From NCBI GenBank assembly GCA_046290215.1, contig JBKAGC010000228.1:1-5940 (forward strand): a DNA stretch of 5,940 nucleotides, written 5' to 3'. Below are positions 1 through 5,940 of this stretch, piece by piece. How positions within the stretch are numbered: position 1 is the first letter of the stretch; each line of letters opens with the position of its first letter. The notes beneath the pieces were generated by a model. That model made no database searches, was not told the DNA's origin, and worked only from the letters and a program-made list of their open reading frames with translations. Origin of the DNA: JAHRVQ01 sp046290215. Lineage in GTDB: Bacteria > Pseudomonadota > Gammaproteobacteria > Pseudomonadales > Azotimanducaceae. A program made the translations under genes and the position numbers.

Positions 1-1347
1 GCCGTGAAAGTAAGGCTCTGCGTCGGGGAAATTGGCTGCCGTAAAATGTTCATTCAGTTGATGCACGCCAAAGTCGCCCTCTTTTATCGGCGTCAGCAAG
101 CGCGCTTGTTCAAATAGGGTAATCAAGCGCGAGGCATCTTCATGGGCACGACAGGCTTGCAAATAGTTTGCATAGAGCTCAGTCATGGCATTAAGGACGG
201 TGTCCGGAGAAAACTGTCGCTGAATTGTCACGGCGTCATCATTGCTAAAGTCTTCAGCTTGTCCTGGCGGCAGCTCTGCACCGCGCAACAAGCTAGCCAG
301 CCTGCCGATGCCGGCATCATCCTTAAAGCGATAACTGGTCTTGAGTGCGCAGTGACTGTCCGCGAGAGGATGAACGCTCGCTTCTCCGCTTAGCGTGATA
401 GCGGTTAGCTGCTGATCTTTAAGTTCAGCAATCTGCTCGCGGAACTGTGCACTGTAGCAAGTCCCTTGCGCGGTTAAATCTCCTAGTACGCAACCGGAAT
501 CCACCGAGGGCAGTTGGAAGGGATCACCTAGCATAATGAGTCGTGCATCCTGGGGCAGGGCAGCAAGCAAACGATCAAACATCACGATGTCGATCATTGA
601 TGCTTCATCGAGGATGAGTACATCCACTGGTAGTGGATTATCACCATGATATCGATAGCTGCGACCATCACCGCGTACCCCGAGCAAGCGATGTAGGGTA
701 CTAACCTCGGCCGGGACCTTGAGATCCATACGCGTCGCCGCCATCAAAATAGACTCCGACAGGCGCATGGCGGCTTTACCCGTGGGTGCGGCGAGCCGAA
801 TGCGCAAGTCTCCTTCCGCTTTGAGTAAGCCGGCTAGTATTTTCACCACGGTACTGGTTTTACCAGTGCCCGGTCCGCCGGTAATTATGGTGAGTTGGCG
901 CAGTACCGCCTGGGTTGCTGCGGTTACCTGGAGAGGGTCATCTGCATCTGTCAAAAATGCTTGTAAGGCTTTAGCTTTTGCCGCGCCGTCTGCCATTGGC
1001 TGGTTGCGTGACACAATAGCGCTGGCAATACGCACTTCATATTGAAAGAAACGGTTTGTATAGAGAAAGCCTTCATTTTGCCTGGCTCTCACCAAAACAA
1101 GCGGAGTCCGGATGTCATGTTGAAACTGTGCTTCTGCGGCTGAGAACTGCGTGACGCAGCTTGCCTCAGTCAGTGCCGATAATATCGCCTCATCATTGAT
1201 AGGCAGGCAGCTGTTTTGTTGACCGAGGGTTTGGCTAAGGCTGGCGAAAACATTGCCAAGCTCAACGGGTGCACCTTTACGGACTAACAAATTGGCAAAG
1301 TGTCGATCTACGGAGGCAAATGCTGATTGAGAGAGGGGTTCAGTCAT
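1..1347 (-). CDS. recD: RecD, exonuclease V subunit alpha (5'-3' helicase; 3'-truncated by window edge)
   Basis: RecD is the fast 5'-3' SF1B helicase of RecBCD and keeps RecB nuclease active until Chi. I translated 449 codons with no stop; the frame runs off at base 1. Start ATG 1347 is the first possible start, since an in-frame TGA lies at 1362-1360 and no GTG or TTG falls between. Residues 1-130 form the RecB-binding N-terminal region, including GFLYTNRFFQYE (93-104), comparable to the LYLNRMW segment in E. coli. Helicase motifs follow: Walker A GGPGTGKT (157-164, Lys163), APTGKAAMRLSES (187-199), STLHRLLG (216-223), Walker B LILDEASMID (244-253), motif III LGDPFQLPSV (273-282), and the LKTSYRFKDDAGIG region (335-348) with Arg340. 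The sequence ends in a YFHG segment that sits just before the conserved Arg-Pro of the family, so motifs V and VI are outside the window. E. coli RecD is 608 aa with Walker Lys177, so this N-terminus is about 14 residues shorter. The gene overlaps the recB end by 8 bases. The domain order fits RecBCD RecD rather than RecD2, which has a different, longer N-terminus. Confidence 0.96.
   Translation of the reverse strand, partial: MTEPLSQSAFASVDRHFANLLVRKGAPVELGNVFASLSQTLGQQNSCLPINDEAILSALTEASCVTQFSAAEAQFQHDIRTPLVLVRARQNEGFLYTNRFFQYEVRIASAIVSRNQPMADGAAKAKALQAFLTDADDPLQVTAATQAVLRQLTIITGGPGTGKTSTVVKILAGLLKAEGDLRIRLAAPTGKAAMRLSESILMAATRMDLKVPAEVSTLHRLLGVRGDGRSYRYHGDNPLPVDVLILDEASMIDIVMFDRLLAALPQDARLIMLGDPFQLPSVDSGCVLGDLTAQGTCYSAQFREQIAELKDQQLTAITLSGEASVHPLADSHCALKTSYRFKDDAGIGRLASLLRGAELPPGQAEDFSNDDAVTIQRQFSPDTVLNAMTELYANYLQACRAHEDASRLITLFEQARLLTPIKEGDFGVHQLNEHFTAANFPDAEPYFHG
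1340..1347 (-). other. recB/recD stop-start overlap (ATGACTGA)
   Basis: The minus strand reads ATGACTGA, which holds the recD start ATG and the recB stop TGA in different frames. Short stop-start overlaps of this kind usually mark translational coupling by re-initiation. Here it would help keep RecD matched to RecB, with which it forms a 1:1:1 complex together with RecC. Confidence 0.85.
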
Positions 1348-4300
1348 GACTTGCCCCGCTCAATAGTGCGTCAAGGGTCTCTATTTGCTTTTGTTCAGGT
1401 CTTGCGGAGAAAACGCCGGCGCCAGGCTCACCGTTCATGCCTCGCAGAAACAAGTATCGGACGCCACCAAAATGCCTGGCGTAACTATAATCAGGAATCC
1501 GCTGGGCCAAATAGCGGTTTAATGCCACGCAGTAGATCAGATACTGCAAGTCGTAGTGATGATGTTTGACAGCTTCAGTGACCGCATTTGGGTGGTAAGC
1601 AGTCTGCTCAGGGCCAAGGTCATTGGATTTGTAATCGATCAAATAAAATTGGTTGTCATAAGCAACAATCAAGTCGATGTAACCGGTCATCATGCCTTGT
1701 AAGGTATCCACGCTTAACTGCATATGCGGAGGCAACACGCCTGATTGTTTGAGCGCTTTAATCAACTGTTGATTGGCCTCAATGGGAAAGTGGAACTCCA
1801 TTTCGTCCAGACGTTGTCCCGCAGAAATATCCTTCAGGCTGAATTCGGCATCCAGTGGCGTGCTGACAATTTCAGTGAACCAATCTTCTAGTACCGCTTG
1901 CCATACGTCTGGTTCGTCGCTCAGGGCTAGCCTGGCGATACAAAGTTGTGCCTGTTTACTTACGGTTTCCGGCAGCGCTGCAAAATCCAGATTCTCCATA
2001 AAGCTATGCAAGGCGATGCCCACTTTGGCGCCGCGCGGAAAACTAAAGCGAGACGGTAGTTTATTCTGCTCCGGGTTTTTGCCTTGTTGTTCATCATCAC
2101 CAAAGCCTGGTCGAGGTTGCGGCGTGGCTGCGCTCTCGTCACCGGAGGTGAGTAGGCGGGTCAAGCCAGTGTAGGAGTGCATCCGCCAACGGTCGCGGAT
2201 TGTAGGTAACTGTAGTGGCTCCGCCATTGGTGGTACTTTTGCCTGAGTGTTGAAGGCGGTCACCGTGTTATGTAGCAACTGCGTGGTAAATAGTGCCTGG
2301 GGTAATTGCTCCAGCGTCGCAGAGATTCCCTCAAAGCTTCCTACTTCAAGGTTTAACAGTTTTGCTAAGGGTGTCTTTAGGATATCCCGGCTTGCAGCCA
2401 GACCAATATAGCAGCGATATCTTGCCCGGGTGAGCGCCACATAAAGGAGCCTGGTGGTTTCAGCATGATCCTCTGCTCGATGTAGTGATTTACTTGTGTC
2501 ACTGGCGCGAAAATCAATCGCTGGATAATAGTCGCCCCGATCATCTTGCGGATGAAACAGTGGCAGTTTGGTATCTAATGGCGCGGCACCAAAACCTGCG
2601 GAAGGGATCATGACAATGTCATATTCAAGTCCCTTTGATGCATGCATGGTCACAATTTGCACCAGGTTGGAGTCGCTCTCGAGACGCAGTTGGCGCGATT
2701 CCACGGCGACATTTTCTGTGCCAATGCGCTCGCGGATAAACCATTTTAATAGTCGGCGCATACCTGGCGCGCTGAGACTGCGTTCCTGTAACAGTTCTGC
2801 CAGGTGGCGCAAATTTGTGATCTGGCGATCCCCGTCGGGATGACGTAACCACTTTTCGGCGAGCTTGCGCTGGCTGATCAGGGCTTCAATCATGGGCGCA
2901 ACCGCCATGGTGGCCCAGAGATGATGATAGTGCTGGAACTCCTCCATGACATCTTGCAGCTTGGTCCAGTCGTTACTGAGCTCAAACACTTCCTGGGCGG
3001 TGGATTGCATCAGGCGAGTACCGAGCGCTGACTTCAATGCGGTTTCATTGGTGGGTTCAAGCACTGCTTCTAAGATGCGTTTTAAGTCATCGGCAGTTTC
3101 GCTCAGAAACACACTTTCCAGAGTGACGTAGACGCTGCGAATGTTGCGTTTTGCTAGTGCTAAACGGGCCGCTCTGGCATCTCGTCCGCTGCGCACTAGA
3201 AATGCGATTTGTCCAGGCGTAATAGGCTGGTTCTCTATGAGAGCCTTGCCCTCGGCGGCCAAATTGAGCAAGCGTGCGGTTTCTTCGGCCGCGTGATTCA
3301 TGAGGTTGTCGCGGTTCTCAGCGGCGCTAGGCGCGGCGTCCACAAACAAGCTGACTGGTGGCGGCGTTTCGCCTTCTAGTTGGATAATTAAATCCGCCTT
3401 GGCAGGTGCGGACTTTACCGGCTCAAAACGGATTTGTTGATCGTCGCCAAAGCTGTCAGGTTGCTGAAATAGATGATTCACAGCATCCACCATGGCCGGT
3501 GTTGAACGCCAGTTAGTATCTAACGAATAAGCCTGGTCGGCGCTAAGGCGAGCATTGATATAGGTATAAACGTCTGCGCCGCGAAAATTGTAGATAGCTT
3601 GCTTGGGATCACCGATAAACATCAAGCTGCCATGAACCGTGCTTGCTGGCGGGTAAATGGCTGAGAAAATTTCAAACTGGAGGTCATCGGTATCTTGAAA
3701 TTCATCAATCATTGCCACCGGCCATCTGGCGCGCAACAACCCGGCAAGATCCGGGTTCTGCACCGCGCGATGCACCTCGGTTAAGAGATCGTCAAGAGTA
3801 AGCTGGCCAAGTTCTACTTTGGATTGCTGCAAATGGGCTTTGATATAACGGCTGACCCGGTGATACAGATTTACCTCAAACGCTTCAGCGAGCCCACAGA
3901 ATTCTTCTATGGCGGTAAAGATGTGGTTCTCCGGTAGCACCGTGGCGGCTTTGCGTGCATCTTCTAGACCGCCTGGCGTAAAGGGTAGCCAGGCCTCTGG
4001 GTCAAAGTCTGGACCGTGACAGTAAGCCTCAATAAAGTTCTTATCGGTTGGTTTTAAACGTCGCGCAGCACGCTTATTGCCGCTTAAGTTAGCGTCTAAT
4101 AACAACTGGGTAATGTTTTCATCCAGCCACTGCTGTTTCAGTTCGATGTTAGCTTGCTCTAGCTGCTGGGGATCAACCTCTTGTTGTTCTGGTGGCAAGT
4201 AATGCAAGTTATGGCGAAACAGAAACTTCTTGACGGTGTTGGCAATGGCTTCTGGATGCCTGAAGTGTTTCAGCGCCAGGGCCTGGATACCTGGGGGTAA

Positions 4301-4810
4301 GGGCATGATCTCGCTGCGGAAACAGTCCTCCGCGGCAATTTGCAGCAGTAAATCCCGGTCACCATCGAGACTCTGGTCAAACAGCATGCCGGCGTCAAAG
4401 GATTGTTCACTCAAGACGCCAGCACAAAAGCCATGAATAGTAAAAATGGCTGCTTCATCCATGGTTTGTAAGGCCACTGCCAGTAACCTGCGGTCCGCCG
4501 TTAAGTCCGTACTCTCAGCCATCAAATGATCGATAAAGGCATCTTCAGCGGTGTTTGTCTGACCGCTGAACTTCGCCTTGGCCACACTTACCCGTTCACG
4601 AATTCGCGTACGTAGCTCATCAGTCGCTGCAATGGTGAAAGTCAGCACCAGTATTTCACTGGTCAGAAGCGGTCTATCCAGCGCCGGGTCGCGACCCAAT
4701 AACAGGCGCAGGTACAAACTTGAAATGGTGTAGGTCTTGCCGGTACCGGCACTGGCTTCAATCAACAAGCGGCCGTTAAGTGGCAGGGTGTCAGGAGCAA
4801 GCGTTTGCAT
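1340..4810 (-). CDS. recB: RecB, exonuclease V subunit beta (3'-5' helicase and nuclease), complete
   Basis: RecB is the motor and only nuclease of RecBCD. It moves 3'-5', cuts both strands, and after Chi loads RecA on the 3' tail. The 1156 residues compare with about 1180 in E. coli. SF1A helicase motifs are Walker A ASAGTGKT (19-26, Lys25), motif Ia TFTIAATDEL (57-66), the FTIHGFC box (123-129), Walker B DEFQDTD (369-375), motif III GDPKQAIYNFRGAD (400-413), motif IV TNWRS (432-436), motif V TMHASKGLEY (721-730) and motif VI RLLYVALTRAR (787-797, Arg795). A Gln/Pro/Asp-rich linker near 890-920 leads to the nuclease domain: His935 in ALHSFMENLDF, Asp1046 in GYIDL, Asp1059 and Lys1061 in IDYKSN, and Tyr1093 in the QYLIY helix. 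These match E. coli His956, Asp1067, Asp1080, Lys1082 and Tyr1114 with identical spacing. The ATG is the only possible start, because the recC TAG lies in the same frame two codons upstream; a GAGGAG ribosome site supports it. No frameshift or missing catalytic residue is seen. Oddities are Ile60 in motif Ia and Ala724/Asp731 around motif V. Confidence 0.98.
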   Translation of the reverse strand: MQTLAPDTLPLNGRLLIEASAGTGKTYTISSLYLRLLLGRDPALDRPLLTSEILVLTFTIAATDELRTRIRERVSVAKAKFSGQTNTAEDAFIDHLMAESTDLTADRRLLAVALQTMDEAAIFTIHGFCAGVLSEQSFDAGMLFDQSLDGDRDLLLQIAAEDCFRSEIMPLPPGIQALALKHFRHPEAIANTVKKFLFRHNLHYLPPEQQEVDPQQLEQANIELKQQWLDENITQLLLDANLSGNKRAARRLKPTDKNFIEAYCHGPDFDPEAWLPFTPGGLEDARKAATVLPENHIFTAIEEFCGLAEAFEVNLYHRVSRYIKAHLQQSKVELGQLTLDDLLTEVHRAVQNPDLAGLLRARWPVAMIDEFQDTDDLQFEIFSAIYPPASTVHGSLMFIGDPKQAIYNFRGADVYTYINARLSADQAYSLDTNWRSTPAMVDAVNHLFQQPDSFGDDQQIRFEPVKSAPAKADLIIQLEGETPPPVSLFVDAAPSAAENRDNLMNHAAEETARLLNLAAEGKALIENQPITPGQIAFLVRSGRDARAARLALAKRNIRSVYVTLESVFLSETADDLKRILEAVLEPTNETALKSALGTRLMQSTAQEVFELSNDWTKLQDVMEEFQHYHHLWATMAVAPMIEALISQRKLAEKWLRHPDGDRQITNLRHLAELLQERSLSAPGMRRLLKWFIRERIGTENVAVESRQLRLESDSNLVQIVTMHASKGLEYDIVMIPSAGFGAAPLDTKLPLFHPQDDRGDYYPAIDFRASDTSKSLHRAEDHAETTRLLYVALTRARYRCYIGLAASRDILKTPLAKLLNLEVGSFEGISATLEQLPQALFTTQLLHNTVTAFNTQAKVPPMAEPLQLPTIRDRWRMHSYTGLTRLLTSGDESAATPQPRPGFGDDEQQGKNPEQNKLPSRFSFPRGAKVGIALHSFMENLDFAALPETVSKQAQLCIARLALSDEPDVWQAVLEDWFTEIVSTPLDAEFSLKDISAGQRLDEMEFHFPIEANQQLIKALKQSGVLPPHMQLSVDTLQGMMTGYIDLIVAYDNQFYLIDYKSNDLGPEQTAYHPNAVTEAVKHHHYDLQYLIYCVALNRYLAQRIPDYSYARHFGGVRYLFLRGMNGEPGAGVFSARPEQKQIETLDALLSGASHD
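1354..1357 (-). promoter_or_regulatory. Weak ribosome binding site of recD (GGGG within GCGGGGC)
   Basis: Before the recD ATG the minus strand reads GAGCGGGGCAAGTC. The only purine-rich match to the anti-Shine-Dalgarno sequence is the GGGG run with 6 bases to the start, or GAG a little further up. This is a poor site. Together with the 8-base overlap it suggests that recD depends on ribosomes terminating on recB. The call is inference from sequence only. Confidence 0.4.
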
Positions 4811-4813
4811 TGG

Positions 4814-5940
4814 CTATTTCTCCTCGTGTGCCAGGTAGGGCTGCCAGATTTGATTGGCAAGTTGCAAAAAGTCTGCGGAAAACGCCTCAGGAAAATCTAG
4901 CACTCGATTATAGTAAGGGTCGTGGGCTTCCTGGCCTCTGTGTTCGCCGTCCTGGTCAGAATGATAGCCGCGGATGACTTTACCAAGGTCCTGCTCCCGC
5001 GCTGCCAGTAATGATGCCTCTGGCATAAATAAAATCGGCTGGCTTAAGCCCTGCACAAAAATCTTACTCAGTTCCGAAAGCCAGTTCTGTGCCTCGGTTT
5101 CAGACACCGGCCTGATCTGATGGTGCTTCACATTACGATGACTATCGCGGTATACCAGCGTGGCGGTGCGTTGATGCCCGTGAGCGCACAGGGCCAGATG
5201 CTGTATCCAGGTTTCGATGATTTGCCGGGCCCGTAACTCGCCGGTGCGGGCAGTGATGAGTTGGTCGTCCCGTAGGGCGAGTTCACAGAAGAGTTGATGG
5301 GAGCCAACCGTCAGGTCAAATTGGCACACTTCAATTTTCTCAGGGCTTAAGTCCTTCACCACGGCAGCGATTCGCTGGGCAAGAGAGAGTTGTTCTGTTA
5401 GCTGCTGATAACCCAATTGGCCAGGTAACATCTTTCCGGAGGCGCGGGTCCGGGCGATCCAAGCATCAATCAATTGTGGTTGGAATGATGGGCTAAGCAA
5501 GGTGTCTAGCGCCGCTGTAGCAATGTCGTAGCGCTCTAATCCATCCAGGCTAAACGATTCGGCATCTTTTAAACCAACGTCGTCTTCTGGGAAAAATACC
5601 CCAAGGCGATTGAGGAAGTATCTCGCTGGATGGCGGAAAAACCGTGTGAGATCGCTTAACTCCTGTAAGGTTTCAGTATCCACTACCTGCTCTAGCGCGG
5701 TACTGGCAAATGGCGGCACGGGTTCCGCTCCTTGTAGCGCCCCTCGCCAATGGGTCGCATAGCTTTTTAAAACGCTGTTTTCGGCGAAGTAGCGTACGTC
5801 ATAAGGTTGTAGTGGATGCTCCGTTATCTCGAAGCTGCCGTACAAACGAATCAGGTAATCATGCAACTCACTTAATAACTCCGAGGGCGGCTTTGGCTTG
5901 TTGTCGCGCTGGCCGCGGCCGATGAAACTCAAATACAGAT
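4814..5940 (-). CDS. recC: RecC, exonuclease V subunit gamma (5'-truncated by window edge, C-terminal third)
   Basis: RecC is the non-catalytic subunit of RecBCD. It splits the duplex, channels the strands to RecB and RecD, and recognises Chi in the single strand. Only the last 374 residues are here. The frame stays open to the window edge, so the TTG at 5932 is an internal Leu codon, not a start. In fragment numbering, recognisable RecC features are the FIGR segment near residues 5-8 followed by a Gln-Arg-Asp-Asn run, the RFFRHPARYF block around 99-108 (E. coli has a similar FWAHPVRAFF), WIQHLALCA at 244-252, PILFMPEAS at 301-309, and a DPYYNRVL segment at 340-347 before the C-terminal helix. 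This part corresponds to the nuclease-like domain 3, which carries the strand-separating pin and contacts RecD. It lacks the GxxDL and DYK nuclease motifs seen in RecB, as expected for a catalytically dead fold. E. coli RecC is about 1122 aa, so roughly two thirds lies outside the window. The TAG stop is 3 bases before recB. The assignment rests on similarity plus position next to recB and is secure. Confidence 0.95.
   Translation of the reverse strand, partial: LYLSFIGRGQRDNKPKPPSELLSELHDYLIRLYGSFEITEHPLQPYDVRYFAENSVLKSYATHWRGALQGAEPVPPFASTALEQVVDTETLQELSDLTRFFRHPARYFLNRLGVFFPEDDVGLKDAESFSLDGLERYDIATAALDTLLSPSFQPQLIDAWIARTRASGKMLPGQLGYQQLTEQLSLAQRIAAVVKDLSPEKIEVCQFDLTVGSHQLFCELALRDDQLITARTGELRARQIIETWIQHLALCAHGHQRTATLVYRDSHRNVKHHQIRPVSETEAQNWLSELSKIFVQGLSQPILFMPEASLLAAREQDLGKVIRGYHSDQDGEHRGQEAHDPYYNRVLDFPEAFSADFLQLANQIWQPYLAHEEK
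4820..4825 (-). promoter_or_regulatory. Ribosome binding site of recB (GAGGAG)
   Basis: On the minus strand GAGGAG lies 9 bases before the recB ATG, a good Shine-Dalgarno match at normal spacing. It is built from the two Glu codons near the end of recC (C-terminal His-Glu-Glu-Lys), so ribosomes finishing recC pass over it. This supports the ATG at 4810 and suggests recB translation can start on its own or be coupled to recC termination. Confidence 0.8.

Noticed and set aside
142..1045. Plus-strand open frames at 142-393 and 719-1045 opposite recD
   Set aside because: They lie opposite a continuous recD frame with intact helicase motifs, have no recognisable domain, and look like shadow frames.
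2050..2145. Low-complexity Gln/Pro/Asp-rich segment of RecB (about residues 889-920) as a possible insertion
   Set aside because: It falls exactly where the flexible linker between the helicase and nuclease domains lies in E. coli RecB, and is of ordinary length.
2448..4195. Chi-like octamers resembling E. coli GCTGGTGG (for example CCTGGTGG near 2450, ACTGGTGG near 3354, TCTGGTGG near 4188)
   Set aside because: All differ from the E. coli Chi by one base, and I saw no exact copy on either strand by eye. The Chi of this organism is unknown and the window is too short for a count to mean anything.
1327..4977. Other plus-strand and minus-strand small frames inside recB and the recB/recC junction (for example 1773-2174, 1960-2142, 2568-2843, 2625-2852, 2946-3131, 4230-4436, 4780-4977)
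   Set aside because: All overlap the strongly supported recB or recC frames in another frame. Their translations are low-complexity and Ser/Arg/Ala-rich, as expected of shadows.
5911..5920. Perfect 10-base palindrome GGCCGCGGCC
   Set aside because: It encodes the conserved Gly-Arg-Gly region of RecC, does not extend beyond 10 bases, and has no partner nearby, so chance in a GC-rich coding patch is the simplest explanation.
5710..5925. Plus-strand open frame opposite recC
   Set aside because: It lies antisense to conserved recC coding sequence, with no domain or plausible ribosome site recognised.
5930..5932. TTG at 5932 as the start of a 372-residue protein
   Set aside because: The frame stays open upstream to the window edge, and the residues around it (LYLSFIGR) match the interior of RecC. 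It is an internal Leu codon.
1..5940. A novel defence or mobile system in the window
   Set aside because: All sequence is accounted for by the three recBCD genes, composition is even, and there are no repeats, integrase, transposase or unexplained gaps.

Overview
The window is a stretch of bacterial chromosome carrying one compact operon, recC-recB-recD, entirely on the minus strand. It encodes the RecBCD (exonuclease V) helicase-nuclease that processes DNA double-strand ends for homologous recombination and degrades foreign linear DNA. Transcription runs from high to low coordinates. recC enters at the right edge with its 5' part missing, recB is complete in the middle, and recD leaves at the left edge with its 3' part missing. 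Essentially every base is coding: recC and recB are 3 bases apart and recB and recD overlap by 8 bases. There is no intergenic region, RNA gene, mobile element, repeat array or visible promoter or terminator.

The proteins suggest a gammaproteobacterium. RecB and RecD resemble the E. coli type of RecBCD throughout, rather than the AddAB type or the stand-alone RecD2 type. The spacing of the RecB nuclease residues equals that of E. coli as I recall it. Base composition is moderate, about half G+C by eye, and even along the window. The order recC-recB without an intervening ptrA differs from E. coli and relatives and is common in other gammaproteobacteria. I cannot name the genus.

RecB (1156 aa) is a 3'-5' SF1A helicase with a C-terminal nuclease, and all canonical motifs and catalytic residues are visible. 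RecD (first 449 residues) is a 5'-3' SF1B helicase and is intact as far as it goes. It has no stop codon inside the window, so a start-to-stop ORF search would miss it. The RecC fragment (last 374 residues) is the C-terminal nuclease-like domain, which in E. coli RecBCD separates the strands and contacts RecD. The two junctions suggest translational coupling of the three subunits, which assemble 1:1:1.

I found no undescribed system. The observations worth a second look concern the junctions and a few non-consensus residues in RecB helicase motifs, and all are of modest interest.
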